Shown here piece after piece: positions 10,726 to 22,308 of a DNA stretch of 64,000 nt (its first letter is position 1; every line of letters starts with the position of its first letter). The stretch spans positions 92,602 to 156,601 of the forward strand of contig FWWN02000357.1 in assembly GCA_900175165.2 (NCBI GenBank). The letters are read 5' to 3'. The notes beneath the pieces were generated by a model, which did not search any database, was not told the DNA's origin, and saw only the letters and a list, made by a program, of their open reading frames with translations. The position numbers and the translations under genes are program-made. The stretch is from Rhizomucor pusillus. Taxonomy: Eukaryota > Mucoromycota > Mucoromycetes > Mucorales > Lichtheimiaceae.

Positions 10726-12214
10726 ATGACGCCCCTATTAAAGCAAAAGATGCCTTTGCTGAGAAATACTACAAGTCGGCTATGGGCAATTGGAAAACGT
10801 GGTTACGCTGCTGGCACAGCTCAACCGGATGGTATAAAGGAAGGCGTTGCATACTCGCTACTCTTGAAAAAATCGCCAGAAGATGCATTGCGCAATCCTG
10901 AATTGGCACATATGAGCGCTATCGATAGTAAGAACAAATGTCTGGTCTCCAATTTTTCAATTTTCTCACGGTTCAACCAAAGGCGAGACGACAAAAATGA
11001 ACCTTTTCCAGGCCGTCAACGATGCTATGTCGATTGCCTTGACGACCGATGATAATGCTGGTACTATTTTATTATAGGAATCGAGTATTCTTAAATTGCG
11101 TCATCTCACCGAGGTTTAGTTGTATTTGGCGAGGATGTCTCTTTTGGAGGCGTTTTCAGAGCAACCACAGGATTGGCGGAGAAGTTTGGAAAGGATCGAG
11201 TATTCAACACGCCGTTAACGGAGCAAGGCATTGCTGGTTTTGCTATCGGCATGGCAGCCGTGGGGCACACAGCCATTGCCGAAATCCAGTTTGCTGATTA
11301 TATTTTCCCTGCATTTGATCAGGTATGCGCTGTATCCATCTGCCATTCTTCGACGAGACACGCGTTTATGCTAGAAAACTGTCATTAGATTGTCAATGAG
11401 GCAGCCAAATACAGATACCGCTCTGGCAATCAATTCAACGTTGGTGGCCTCACCATCCGTGCGCCATGCTCTGCAGTCGGCCACGGCGCTCACTACCACT
11501 CCCAGAGTCCCGAGGCATTCTTTGCTCATTGTCCTGGTTTGAAGGTACGTTGCACACACTTCCATATCGGGTTGACACTGTCAGTTAAACTCTGTGTGAC
11601 AGATCGTCACCCCACGTAGCCCATTGCAGGCGAAGGGTCTCTTGTTAGCATCCATTCGCGACCGCAACCCTGTCATCTTTTTTGAACCCAAATGCCTCTA
11701 CAGAGCAGCTGGTCAGTTCACTTATTATATCAACCAGAGCTGCCATTCGATACTAATATTCATCCACATTACAGTTGAGCAGGTGCCTGTTGGTGATTAT
11801 GAGTTACCATTAGGAAAGGCCGAAGTATTGAAAAGAGGAAAAGACGTGACCATTGTTGGATATGGTTCACAGATTTACACGCTAGAAAACGCTATCCAGC
11901 TTGCAGAGAAGAAGATGCCTGGACTCAGCTGTGAGCTGATTGATCTGCGTACCATATTACCCTGGGACGTTGACACCGTTGTAGAATCCGTCAATAAGAC
12001 AGGACGTCTCGTGATAGCTCACGAAGCGCCAAGAACAAACGGTATGGGTGCTGAAATCGCTTCCACTATCTTGGAGCGCTGTTTCTTGCGGTTAGAAGCC
12101 CCGATCCAGCGAGTATGTGGTTGGGATACGCCATTCCCTCTTGCTTTTGAAAAGTTTTATATGCCTAGCATGATCCGATGCTTTGATGCCATCAAAAATG
12201 TTGTAAATTACTAA
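10726..12214 (+). CDS. BCKDHB: Branched-chain 2-oxoacid dehydrogenase E1 beta
   Basis: Beta subunit of the mitochondrial E1 component that decarboxylates the 2-oxoacids of Leu, Ile and Val. Six exons (10726-10927, 10983-11060, 11120-11322, 11389-11544, 11603-11711, 11775-12214) give 395 residues. The start was chosen because a basic presequence ([20 protein letters not shown]) follows directly. Family blocks include [93 protein letters not shown], and the transketolase C-terminal domain with DLRTILPWD and [13 protein letters not shown]. Every intron is GT-AG. It matches the 2-oxoisovalerate enzyme rather than the pyruvate enzyme. Confidence 0.96.
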
Positions 12215-13024
12215 CTAACTAAATGATTAAATTCAAATGTCAATACCACACATGACTAGCTTTATGTGCATTGTCTTCCACGCTGCGGGCAAGTGCTGTT
12301 GAAAAGTTACAGTGTTGGGAAGGACGATTGGGCCATGCCCAGTGAATTTGGATGGCTAATCTGAAAATGGGCCACAATAGATTTTGGTTGGGCGACTCTC
12401 ATAAATATCGGTCATCATGGATGAATTTGGGCCAGTTAAAATTAAAGTGGGTCAACCTAGTGAAAACTGGCCCATCCTAGCGAAGGTGATTTTGTCGACG
12501 ATGCATTGCATGGCGAATATTCGCTGTCGTCCAAAAATACTTCAAGATGCATTGCTGTATTGGTTCAATTCGGATTTTAGACAGCAGCTCGCGCACTGCA
12601 TCAACTTTAGTGTGTCTTTTGGTATGGGAGTTGTCTGCTTCCCTATAACATGTGGACACGCGTATGATTGAGCAAAGCGAAAAGCTGCTTGTCGCATACT
12701 TTGTCTCTCCGAGAGCCAGCGAAAACTTTTAGATGGTATTGGTTATAGTTGTAAGGACAAGGTCGAATGCTTGTTGTTGGAATGCCCCGGGTATGATAGA
12801 AGTATCCGCAGCGTAAATATTGCTTCTCGCACCTGTACAGAAAGATCATGAGCGTTAGAACAGATATCGTTATCGCCACCATCACTATCGTCACTTACCA
12901 TATGAAAGATAGCAAGTTCGTGCAGGCACTGAAGTATTTAAAGCGGGTATCACACAGCTCAGCAAATGGAGTACGCTCGTTCGGGGGTGTGACATAAGTG
13001 GGCTTGACGCATTTGGCGTGATAG
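12215..13024. other. Intergenic, no gene recognised
   Basis: Downstream of BCKDHB. It contains a short stretch of imperfect repeats of gggcca/ctggccca (about 12325-12480). A minus-strand frame at 12643-12894 starts with a hydrophobic segment but lacks other support. The 3' part of the neighbouring transposon is missing here. Confidence 0.4.
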
Positions 13025-14004
13025 TCAAACAAAATATAGCGGAGCAGCCAATATAACCCCTTTGCTAGAAATGCAGCCGATTATACTAAGACTCACACCT
13101 CTCTGAGTAGGGACCTTGACAGTTGCTGGCGTTCCTTTCTTCGACCAAGCTCTTGAACGGACCATATTCATACGAAATCCACTCTCGTCAATAAGCACAC
13201 GATTCTCCCGGAAGATGATACCATCTTCTATCCAACGGGATACTGATTGCGCTCTCTCTTCAATAATCCGCTTAGAATCATGCTGCTCTTTGTAGACGCG
13301 CGTTTTCGTTAGAGATAGTGCGCATTTGTCCCTCATATGCTGGTGAACTGCTGAAGTACTCATAGAGAATCCTTCAAAGGCGCGCAAAGTGCCTTGGTCG
13401 TCTGATCGGCAGTTGTGGTCGGGTTCTCGTCAATGTAATTTATATTAAATGCGGAATGCTCTTCTCCAAACTTTGTATTGTTGCCGCGTTTCCGACCGTC
13501 ATCCTTCAGACCTGGCAGCACGGCTCCATCAATATCATTCCATTCTTTTCGTAGCTTATATGCACTACTTCGAGGAATACGCGTCTTCTGTGCCGCTTCA
13601 GTAACCGATAGTCCTTCTTCCTGCAGTAACGTGATGAATTTGTGTATTTGCTCAGGCGAATATCTGTTATATGGCTGTCGCGATCCTCGCTCCTTCGGTT
13701 CTTCTATTTTCGCTTCTTTGCGGGATTCTGGAGCAGGACTTCGTTCCGTAAATGAACTTTGTATTTCCTCTATCACCATGTCATCGATTGTCATACGAGT
13801 AGTGATGGGGTCGCTTTCATCGATCTCCTGCATCTCCACGTCTTCTTCCTTGCAAATATCCCGCAGCGGGGGTACGTTGGGACTTTGTAGTGAATTAATT
13901 GAAGATACATGGTATGAGGTAACAGCTGTACGCCCGTCTCGTCCCAAAATCTGATTAAAACAAAGCGCCGTCGAATTCCGGTTTATTTAATGCGGATTTC
14001 ACTG
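13025..14004 (-). mobile_element. Tc1/mariner-type transposon, truncated
   Basis: The transposase reads from about 13947 towards 13025. An N-terminal helix-turn-helix region (RYSPEQIHKFITLLQEEGLS...RIPRSSAYKLRKEW) is followed by the start of the DDE catalytic domain (FRENRVLIDESGFRMNMVRS, then RAWSKKG). The frame shifts near 13385, splitting it into two frames, and the remainder carrying the second D and the third acidic residue is absent. The 5' end is preserved: on the minus strand the sequence begins CAGTGAAATCCGCATTAAAT at 14004, next to a TA dinucleotide. This is a dead fragment. The matching 3' inverted repeat was not found. Confidence 0.85.
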
Positions 14005-14183
14005 TAAACCTTTTCGTTTACGTGGAATGAGCGCAGCGAGCCAAGTGCAGGGAGCGTAGTGACCGCTAAAGCACTTGCTTTTTTAAATGAAGGGTGTATT
14101 GATTTCCTTTTTTAAAAAGTTCCCTGCGGAGAATGCGAGCAGTCTTCCTTCACGCAACTACTTGTTTGTGCGCATACATTGCA

Positions 14184-15513
14184 ATGTTCCATCCAACTCG
14201 AGGAGGTGAGAAGAAAGATTCAATGGTATCAACGTGAGATCTGACCAAGTGACACATATTGTGGATAGGCGTTCGAGGCGGTAAAGACCAGGTATGCTCA
14301 TCCAGGCTGTAGATTTTGTGAGAAGTATTGCTCACATAATCAACAAAACAGTTTAGCTGGGAAGATGTCAAGCAAGATAAATATCGTGAATACTATCTTG
14401 GTCATTCGCTAATGGCTCCCGTCGGTCGTTGGCAGAAAGGTATGCGCATAGCTGTGCACATATCACTTCTCCGTTCTAACGGTCTTGGTAGGCAAGGATT
14501 TGACCTGGTATGCCAAAGGCAAAAGTGATGAAGTGAAACAACAAGAAGCCGATGAGCTAGCAAAGATAAAGGAGGCAGAAGCTGAAGCGATGGCGGTTGC
14601 TTTGTGAGTTTACAGCATTGAATGAATCGGAATCCAATCGTGCTAAAGCAGAATTATTAAATAAGGGGTGTGAAAAAGCCGCGCAAGATCGAAAGCAATG
14701 TAACCCAGGAGGAGCTTCGCCAAGCTATCCATCGAAATGATGATACAGACGAAGATGATCCAATTAACCAGGCAAATGATGAAAAGGGTCTGGGCTACGG
14801 CAGGTATGTGCTTGTATCTTTTCATCTGGATAATCGTATTAATCAACATACGCAGATCAAATCGATTTTTACCTCCTCAAGCAACGCAATCCGTAGAAAT
14901 CATGAATTCATACGATTCATCAGGAGATGCAGTAGCTGTACCAATGCAGCAAGTATCCGAAACCACCGTTGCGGTCAAGGGCAAAGAGAAAGAGAAGAAA
15001 AAGAAATCGAAAAAGCACAAGCATAAATCTTCGGAAAAGAAGAAAAAACATCGCAGACACAGAGACAGATCAGAATCTGTAGATAGCACAAGAGACAGAA
15101 AACGCCGTCGATCACCATCTCCTGACAGCGAGGCTGAAAGATATCGATACTCTTCAAGACGAAGACGCTCATATTCTAGATCCAGGTCACCAGCATATTC
15201 TGGCAGACGTTCGCCCTCATTTTCTCCAAGGTTAGCTCGCTCGGGCCGGGATAGGTCACCAATCGGCTCTCCTCGTAGATTCTCGCGATCCCGTTCTCCA
15301 ATCCATTCACGACGACGTCGATCTCCTGCTATGTATCGTGAACATTCTCGATCTTTGTCACCGTACTCTCGCCGGAGGGAAATGCATAATTCACATAAAC
15401 GTACAAGCCGCTCTCCACACATTAGCCGCAGACGTGACAGAAGTATCAATCGTTCTCCGGGCCCCTCTCGTAGTCGATATCACTCTCAATCACGTTCACC
15501 ATACGAACGCTAG
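14184..15513 (+). CDS. MMTAG2: MMTAG2-like Ser/Arg-rich nuclear protein
   Basis: Homologue of multiple myeloma tumor-associated protein 2, a conserved nuclear protein of unclear function. Six exons (14184-14205, 14269-14291, 14352-14439, 14492-14603, 14666-14803, 14856-15513) give 346 residues. The first two exons are only 22 and 23 bp; joined, they produce [15 protein letters not shown], and exon 3 continues [19 protein letters not shown] and [20 protein letters not shown], which is the full N-terminal family signature. Residues after about 130 form a lysine-rich block ([16 protein letters not shown]) and a long RS/SR-repeat tail typical of splicing-associated proteins. An annotation starting at the later Met of exon 3 would lose half the conserved domain. 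Confidence 0.9.
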
Positions 15514-15612
15514 ATTGCAATCGAATAAAAAGCGAGAAACATATCCAATTCATTCCAATCAAGAATGTTCGTTCATATCAATTCTGCAGTTTCTGGCAAG
15601 TTTTGTTTCTAT

Positions 15613-15885
15613 CTAAGTTTCTCTACAGTGGCTGCCCCTCAAGAGGCTTCGTTTACTAAGGCCGTTGCAACACGATATAAATTTGCCTTCTTCAGCCTTG
15701 TTGCTAGCACTGAGCTGGCATTCTCCGCTTGCTCCGTTGTAGTCGCCGATCGTAGGTTTGCAGCATTGAACAGTTCTGTCGGTCAAGGATAAGAGAGGAA
15801 GACCAGCGCATTTGCAGTATAAATGTGCCGAGATAAAGTGCGTCGTAAAGATGAGAATGAGAAACACGGTTGCAACCGTCTTCAT
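15613..15885 (-). CDS. Small secreted protein with eight cysteines
   Basis: Predicted protein of 90 residues with a clear signal peptide (MKTVATVFLILIFTTHFISA) and a mature part of about 70 residues containing eight Cys in the order C-x-C, CC, C, CC, C. This is close to but not the hydrophobin spacing (C-CC-C-C-CC-C), and the protein lacks the long hydrophobic loops. I do not recognise a family. A structural, effector-like or antimicrobial role is possible but not shown. The gene is intronless and convergent with the MMTAG2-like gene. The opposite strand has an open frame but no such features. Confidence 0.6.
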   Translation of the reverse strand: MKTVATVFLILIFTTHFISAHLYCKCAGLPLLSLTDRTVQCCKPTIGDYNGASGECQLSASNKAEEGKFISCCNGLSKRSLLRGSHCRET

Positions 15886-16780
15886 ATTTTAGAGAGTGAT
15901 TAAAGAAATGGAAGGAAGAGAGTAACAAAACAGAATTATCCCGAGAAACTGCTCCTTTTGACCTATCCAGGAGACCATGTAGTTATTCAGGAGAAGAATT
16001 TCCAGAAAAGACTCGTTATGTAGCTGTTAAGACTACGATCGCTGCTTACCTACTCCCCGCGTTCAACATGCCAGTTATGCAGCGGATATGTACCATCCGT
16101 CAAATGACTATATGGGTGAGCATGATATAAACATATCTAGAAGATACTCAATTTATAGAACATTTTTTATCAGCGTTTGTGTAGATAATCCACATAGATC
16201 TCTTCGATAGCAATTATTTACTTCTGCCATGATGTCCAGTTTGCATTGGATGTTTTGAATATCTAAATTGGTAGCACTGCTGTTACGCACATAATGACAT
16301 CCAATGACAATCAATTATTACTTATAGCTGAGAGAACATAAACTTTTGACTTTGGTTATCTTGATCGTGAACGAAAGTGATTATTACCATGCCATTCAGC
16401 GCGTTCTGCAATTTCTATTTTAGGTCTGTCTTCCCCTCCGCGTCCTTCCTCTCCACTTGCTATCGCTACGCTTGCCGAAGGACAACCTTGTTGCTCATCC
16501 TTTACTTCGTAGTCCTTTCTGTTGGATATAATACGAAAGGGTTCCAAAGCTTTGGGTCAGATTTTAACCTACGACTTTGTAGCATTATATCATACAAAAA
16601 GTTTGTAACATTAATAGATCTTTTACATCGTTGTATTAGTAAGTAGTTTTATCTAAGCCTCGACATTTTATCGAAAATTCATGAGTGCATTGTTTAAATT
16701 TCTTGAGGGAGCGAGTGCTGTAGAAAACAAAAGAAGAAATTTGTTAGGATGCTAATATGTACAATATATGAAGGTGTATC
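15886..16780. other. Intergenic, no gene recognised
   Basis: About 0.9 kb upstream of the secreted-protein gene and downstream of KAP122. AT-rich, with no supported frame or RNA gene. Confidence 0.5.
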
Positions 16781-19700
16781 TTACCCTAATATGCCCTTGA
16801 TAAAAGCGTTCTTGTCCTCGGCGGTTGCTAGGTTGGAAGGAAAACCATCCTATTTGTGGTAATTAAGTTTAGTATGTCTAAGCGAGTCTCAGATGAGCTA
16901 AATAGCTAACCCTTGCTAATAAGTCATGAAGCCAATGTCTGCAAGGTTCAAGGTATCGACAAATCATCTTATATAAAACATCAACAAGCAGCCCGGAGAA
17001 TGACCTTGGTACGCGACCACCAATGCCCTGTAGTTTTCTAAATAAATACATCTTATCTGATGTCCAGCAGGCGCTCATCTTACCGCTAAAAGCTGCTCCA
17101 ATATATTTGGACCCATACTAAGCAGTAATGCTCGGGCGATATCCCAGTGTTGGCTACCTTCTTTCAAATCCTGAGTGACAAAATCGGCCTTGCTGAATGT
17201 CAGTATACAAAATTATTCAATTCTTCCACTGAAGTACGGATTACCATGAAATTAAGTGCCGCTTGCAGTGCTAGGCGCTCCTGCAGTCCCATTCCTGCCA
17301 CCGCAAACATAAATATGTTCTGGACTGTATCATGTGGAAGCTGATAGAATATATCTGGGCAACGTTTTATGGTCTATTTCGCAAAGCATTATTTGGCATA
17401 CCTCAAAAAATCCTCGAAATACATTATACGTACCCTTGTTAAAAGATCAAAATAGCTGTGCACAATGTCGGGGTATTCCTCCATAGCTGTTACGTTGATC
17501 ATTCGTATGTATTAGAAGTGAAACATTAAATATGGAGCATACCCGATTTTCCCCCTTACCGGCACTGTTGTTGATCACGCTAAATGTCTTTCCGGTCAAG
17601 TTCGCCAACATATCTCGCAGATTTGCGTGCTCAGCAGTTTGTCCACCGTATACCGTGACGGTGAAAGCAGAGGTATGTAGCCAGCACGCGTATGGAGAGT
17701 TTTGATACGCAGAACACACAAGCGAAATCAGGTCCTTAAAAGAAAGCGTCAAAAGCGGGCTGGTCGATCGGATACCAGCTTCAAGAAACTGAGAAAGCGT
17801 CTGATAAAAGTATCGGTAAGCTTCGAAAACAGCCTTCAAAGATTTCAGAGGGAAATGGCTAACCTTCATTAGCTGCTCGTCTTTCACCCATACCAATGCT
17901 ATTTGCTGGGTGATATCCCTGATAGCAGCTGTAAACTCTTCGAATCCATCTACATTTCTGTAAAAAGCCGCTGTATCGCCACTAGCGAAAGCATCGTATG
18001 TATTATGTCTTGCCGTCAAAGACTGGTAATCGTCGGTAGGAGATTGTATACCACGACAGCACGCTGAAAGATATTGCAGCTGCACGAGGACTGCTTCGCG
18101 ACCAGCGCTGGCATCTTGCGTGCTGTTGTTTAAAGCATTCCGTAAGCCTTTTAGGATATCGCCAACAAGCACCTGTTATTCAGTTAGCCAAACAGATAAC
18201 TTGGCAGTCGCTGGGCTCGATTTACCATAAGCGGCGCTGCAGCACGTTCTGGAGGCAATACTTGGATCACGTCGGCGACTGATTCTACAACCTTTTGCAT
18301 TGTATTCGGCTACAATGTGATTTTGCTCAATATAAAGTCTCATTGCCAAGATATATTCTCCTTACTTCTATCATGGAACTCGCCATAGCACCGTATACAT
18401 GCATCATGCTGTCTAGATCACCAACCAGGAACTGACGGCAAGTATCGCAGATGTCAGAAAAGGCCGAGGCTGCACATGCGGACAACTTTGATATGCTGAG
18501 GCAGGGTACGATGTAGTTCATGACTGCCGGTAAGAAGTCAGAGTGAAGCTTTAGCCATTCTGACAGCGAGCCTGTCACGAGAAGGTATGAGTTTCCTGTT
18601 GCTTATGTAAAATTAAAGAAATTACCTAACAACAGCAGGGCAGTATTTTGAAGACGAAGACCGCAATCAGGAGGCAATCGAGAGAGCACTTCCGGACCAA
18701 AAAATCGAGGTATTTGGGTATTCTCATCTGCAGGTATTTCCTCTGATATACTTTTAAGACAGAACAACGTCGCCTCAAGTTCCTTCACAGAATGTTAGGA
18801 TATAGCAACTGCCAAGCAAAGTGAGAAGAAAATACTTGCCTGCGATGCCAAAGGAATATGATTCCATTGATTTAATATACTGGCAGCTTCGTCTAATAGA
18901 ATCGATAGCATCTCGTTCTGCAGTAAGTAATACGGGTTCATTAAAGTGTCACCCAAGTCTCTTCGGCTAGTCCGGAATTTGTCGCGTATATCTTTAAAAA
19001 ACTTAGGATATAACCATTTTTCGATCGCATACATATCTCTCTCACCTTTTGTCCATGAGTTCCACACAGCTTCGTCAGGAAATGCGGCCTTGTTTCTGAG
19101 AACTGTAACTAGTTGTCGATACCTCGCTAGAGCGATCTCGCCACATTGCTGCAACCACAATTGCTGCTGTGCTTGATTTGCACCGTTGCGCTGGGTGTCA
19201 CCTTCTGCGATAATTGAGATCCCGGGGTTTGGCCGTAAAGGAACAATACCATTGTCGAACAAAGTCTCTTGAAAGACATACCAAAAGTTAAGCGGCAATT
19301 CGCTTACTTCTTGGTCGGCAGGAAAATGTCCAGGGAATGCCGTCAGTTGCAGGATCATATCCAAGATTAAAGTCAACTTTGGGTCTGCAAGTTCTAATGC
19401 CATGTAGTCTGTATAGGTCTCTCCAAATGTCGTCAAAAGTTTGGCCAATGTCCGGGCCGTCTCTTCGTCCTCATCTTCGTGGTTTGACGGTTAGAGACGT
19501 CAAAAGGAATAGACAAATATAGATCAAGCTGCTACCTTTAATGGATTCACTTAATTTCTCTTTTATCCAGTCACTTGCAAAGCAATTCAGAAGATCGTTG
19601 CGCAAAGTATTATATTTTATCCAAGCAGACTGCTGCATGCTTTCCAGAAGAACGTCGGCAGCAGCAGAAAATAAGTCCTCCCGCGTTAAAGACAGGATTG

Positions 19701-20789
19701 TCTGCTGTATCAATGTATAGCATTGCCTAATAGTGTTTACAATGTTAGATACTGCTCATTCCAGGAGAAAAATGGAAATAGAAAAGGGAACATACTCGAG
19801 GTCTATACCATATTGTACCCAACTCTGCAGGCATTTTAATGCCTTCTCTTGATTAGAGGAGTCTATATCCGGTCCAGACGAAACGATAAATGTAGATAAT
19901 GTTGAAAGTGTAAGAGGTATCCCGTCTTTGAGCTCTTGTAATATTTGGGGTCTGAACCAGTCCATCAATAAGGCCGTCGAAAACGTAGAGACCTTGCTTG
20001 CATCTCACCTTTTCCCGCCAAGTATTGCCGCATTCGAGATTTCTTCCGGTACGAGTGTCAGAAATTCCAATATAGCAGTGTTGATAACAGAAGGAGATAT
20101 GCCATATGCTTGAGAGCCGGATTGAAGCGTAATAACCGTGTCAGATATAAACTGACGCCATCGATCAGGGACTGTATGAAAAGCGTATGTAATGAGCTAC
20201 ATATAGGCTGCTGGTCAGAGTCCAAAGCAATAGAGATATTTTCTCCCTCTCTTTCCGCAGCAAAACATACAGCTGTGCATAGCTTAGTTATTATAAACAA
20301 TGGTCCTGAGCTGAGCTTTACGATCCAGGTCATTAATTCTTGCCGCAGCCATTCAACACGTTCTTCCGGTAACGTGGCCCTATCAAGGTATGGAACATTC
20401 AGATATATATATATATATATATATATTAACTATCTCGACTTGTTAATTGATTTACCAGTCTCGAGCTATCTTTACTTGAAACGTATGTGCACCAAAGAAG
20501 CGGCATTGATCTGACTAGATAGGCCGAAAATCTCTTAGCCATATGAAATACTGAAAGAGGTTTATTTCCCATCAATACCGGCGAACCCAATAGCTGCGAA
20601 GCTATCTCCCAAGCTTGCGGCTGCCGCTGGAAGTTCTGAAGTTGCTCCTGGATATCTCTAGCTACGCTGGGCTCCGTCGTGCTGTATAGACCCTCAATAA
20701 GCTATATTTCCAGTCTGTCAGCTGAATGCAAAACTGTTGATCTTTCACGGATAGGCCACCTTTTGCAGCTGATCAATATATGAATCCAT
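16781..20789 (-). CDS. KAP122: Importin-13/Kap122-type karyopherin
   Basis: Importin-beta superfamily transporter of the IPO13/Kap122 (Pdr6) group, which moves cargo through nuclear pores under Ran control. I can follow about 18 exons from MDSYIDQLQK (20760-20789) to a final exon 16781-16849 ending KNAFIKGILG. N-terminal family blocks are QAWEIASQLLGSP, CRFFGAHTFQVKIARDW, and LPEERVEWLRQELMTWI; the middle has LTAFPGHFPADQEVSELPLN, FWYVFQETLFD and GSLSEWLKLHSDFLP; the end has MEEYPDIVHSYFDLLTR and GIGGRVPRSFSGLLVDVLYK. One intron (18783-18839) has a GC donor (CAG|GCAAGT). Another intron holds a (TA)n run. The exact joins of two central introns are uncertain. It is head-to-head with NAA10. Confidence 0.87.
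20405..20427. repeat. (TA)n microsatellite
   Basis: About eleven TA units inside a KAP122 intron, between the exons encoding KIARDW and ATLPEER. Likely length-polymorphic; no coding effect. Confidence 0.85.
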
Positions 20790-20969
20790 GTTGTGGCAAG
20801 GCACACACTTGAGCAGTTTGGTGCGTAACGGAGGAATGCACGAACTTTAGCAATCCTTGGTGAAGGAACGCACGAACCTCTGCAAGAAACGCACCAACTT
20901 TCGGCTGGTCTTGGTGCATAATTAGTGGCTTGTTCTCCCCGCTCTCCCCCCTTAGACGACCTAGAAACC
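20790..20969. promoter_or_regulatory. Shared promoter KAP122/NAA10, repeated motif
   Basis: Only 180 bp separate the two divergent start codons. Five copies of a GCAC(C/G)AA-core motif occur here: atgcacgaacttt (20837), acgcacgaacctc (20868) and acgcaccaacttt (20889) in one orientation, and agtttggtgcgtaac (20815) and ttggtgcat (20911) in the other. The density and mixed orientation suggest a transcription-factor site serving both genes; the factor is unknown. Confidence 0.55.
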
Positions 20970-21710
20970 ATGAACATTAGGCAGGCTACCGTAAGCACCA
21001 TCGTGTATCACTCCAATGCAGTCGCAGACGATCTAAAACAGGGATGCAGGTGGACGATTTGCTGGAAATGCAAAACTGCAACCTCCTTGATTTGCCAGAA
21101 AATTATCAAATGAAATATTGTACGTGGAACATATATCGCTCGTCAGCATTGACTAATGCTTCAACAAGACCTATACCATGCCTTATCATGGCCACAGCTG
21201 TCATACGTTGCTGAGGATGATAATGGTAAAATTGTAGGATATGTCCTAGCAAAGATGTAAGGTCTATCCGTAGCAAAATTTCGAACTGGGTCTAACAAAC
21301 TGAACTCGTAGGGAAGAGGAGCCAAGCGACGTACCTCACGGACACATCACTTCGATTTCTGTTATGCGTACATATCGACGTCTCGGTCTTGCACAGAAGC
21401 TCATGCTACAGTCGACGAGTCAAATGGTTGAAGTGTTTAATGCACACTATGTATCGCTGCATGTGCGAAAGACGAACAGAGCGGCAATTGGTCTATATAG
21501 AGACACCCTTAACTTCAAGTATGGAATATCCATCGACATTTACGATATGAATTTTAATATATTTTATATAGGGTGCATGATATTGAGAAGAAATACTATG
21601 CAGATGGAGAAGACGCGTATGCGATGCGCCTCACACTTCAGGAACCAAAGGCCCCGGCCTCAGCGCGTGGTGCTGTCGAAGAGGTTAACGAGGTTGCTAC
21701 AAAGGCATAG
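20970..21710 (+). CDS. NAA10: N-alpha-acetyltransferase catalytic subunit
   Basis: Catalytic subunit (Ard1/Naa10) of the NatA complex, which acetylates N-termini of nascent proteins at the ribosome. Five exons (20970-20990, 21050-21119, 21169-21256, 21312-21518, 21572-21710) give 174 residues. The GNAT fold is complete: MNIRQAT at the N-terminus, [40 protein letters not shown], the acetyl-CoA loop [25 protein letters not shown] and [15 protein letters not shown]. The C-terminal tail after residue 155 is short. The first coding exon is only 21 bp. The divergent partner is KAP122. Confidence 0.96.
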
Positions 21711-21843
21711 ATATTCAATCTACAAGCAATATCAAATGAAGCAACAAAATGCGCACAATCGTTTGGCAGCTGCTTTGAAAAGTGTTTGTTTGGGTATCTG
21801 ACATACACAGGTGGAAACTTGTCCCAAGAAGCTGCGTCGTTTC

Positions 21844-22308
21844 TCAGTCGAAAGCTGAGTCGAGATACCTCTTTATCAGAACCAGCATCTCTTTCTTTAT
21901 GCTTTCATGCATGGTACCTTGAGTTATAACGATAATATCGTGAGAATCCTCGGATAGAAAAGAGACAGATGGAGAGATTTCTACTTACTGCGGGCATAAT
22001 CCGCCGTATTTTCTAAGAGCGTTTCCATCGTTACATTATCCTGATTTTTGTTTCTTGCCATTTCTGCATCATTGATAAGCATATTTCCAGCCATTTTGAG
22101 TCTTCGATGCAGTGGCATACCAGTGGCATATGCATAAACAAGATCATTCCAACCGGACTCGACCAATCTCGATCGAAGTATTCCTAGCAATCTACATGAC
22201 ATAAGCTTGACAGTCAAATCCGAAGCAGCACTACGCTTGCCTTTCTTTTTCACCGGAATCGACAAAGTGTCGATTGACAGCGGTCCTCAGTTTCTGGGGA
22301 TCAGACAT
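21844..22308 (-). CDS. SUS1: Sus1/ENY2-type SAGA and TREX-2 subunit
   Basis: Small nuclear protein shared by the SAGA deubiquitinase module and the TREX-2 mRNA-export complex. Four exons (22241-22308, 22121-22191, 21989-22063, 21844-21917) give 95 residues: MSDPQKLRTAVNRHFVDSG, EKERLLGILRSRLVESGWND, an acidic helix (NVTMETLLENT) and a C-terminal helix ending KRYLDSAFD. Length and helix order match ENY2/Sus1. The first intron (22192-22240) has a GC donor (AAG|GCAAGC); using the downstream GT instead would insert residues in a region where the family has none. Yeast SUS1 is also known for unusual introns. Confidence 0.9.

Noticed and set aside
12560..12580. B-box-like sequence ggttcaattcgg
   Set aside because: No matching A-box or cloverleaf upstream, so not a tRNA gene.
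16781..20789. First impression of an exportin-7-type protein
   Set aside because: The spliced N-terminal and C-terminal blocks match the importin-13/Kap122 group better.
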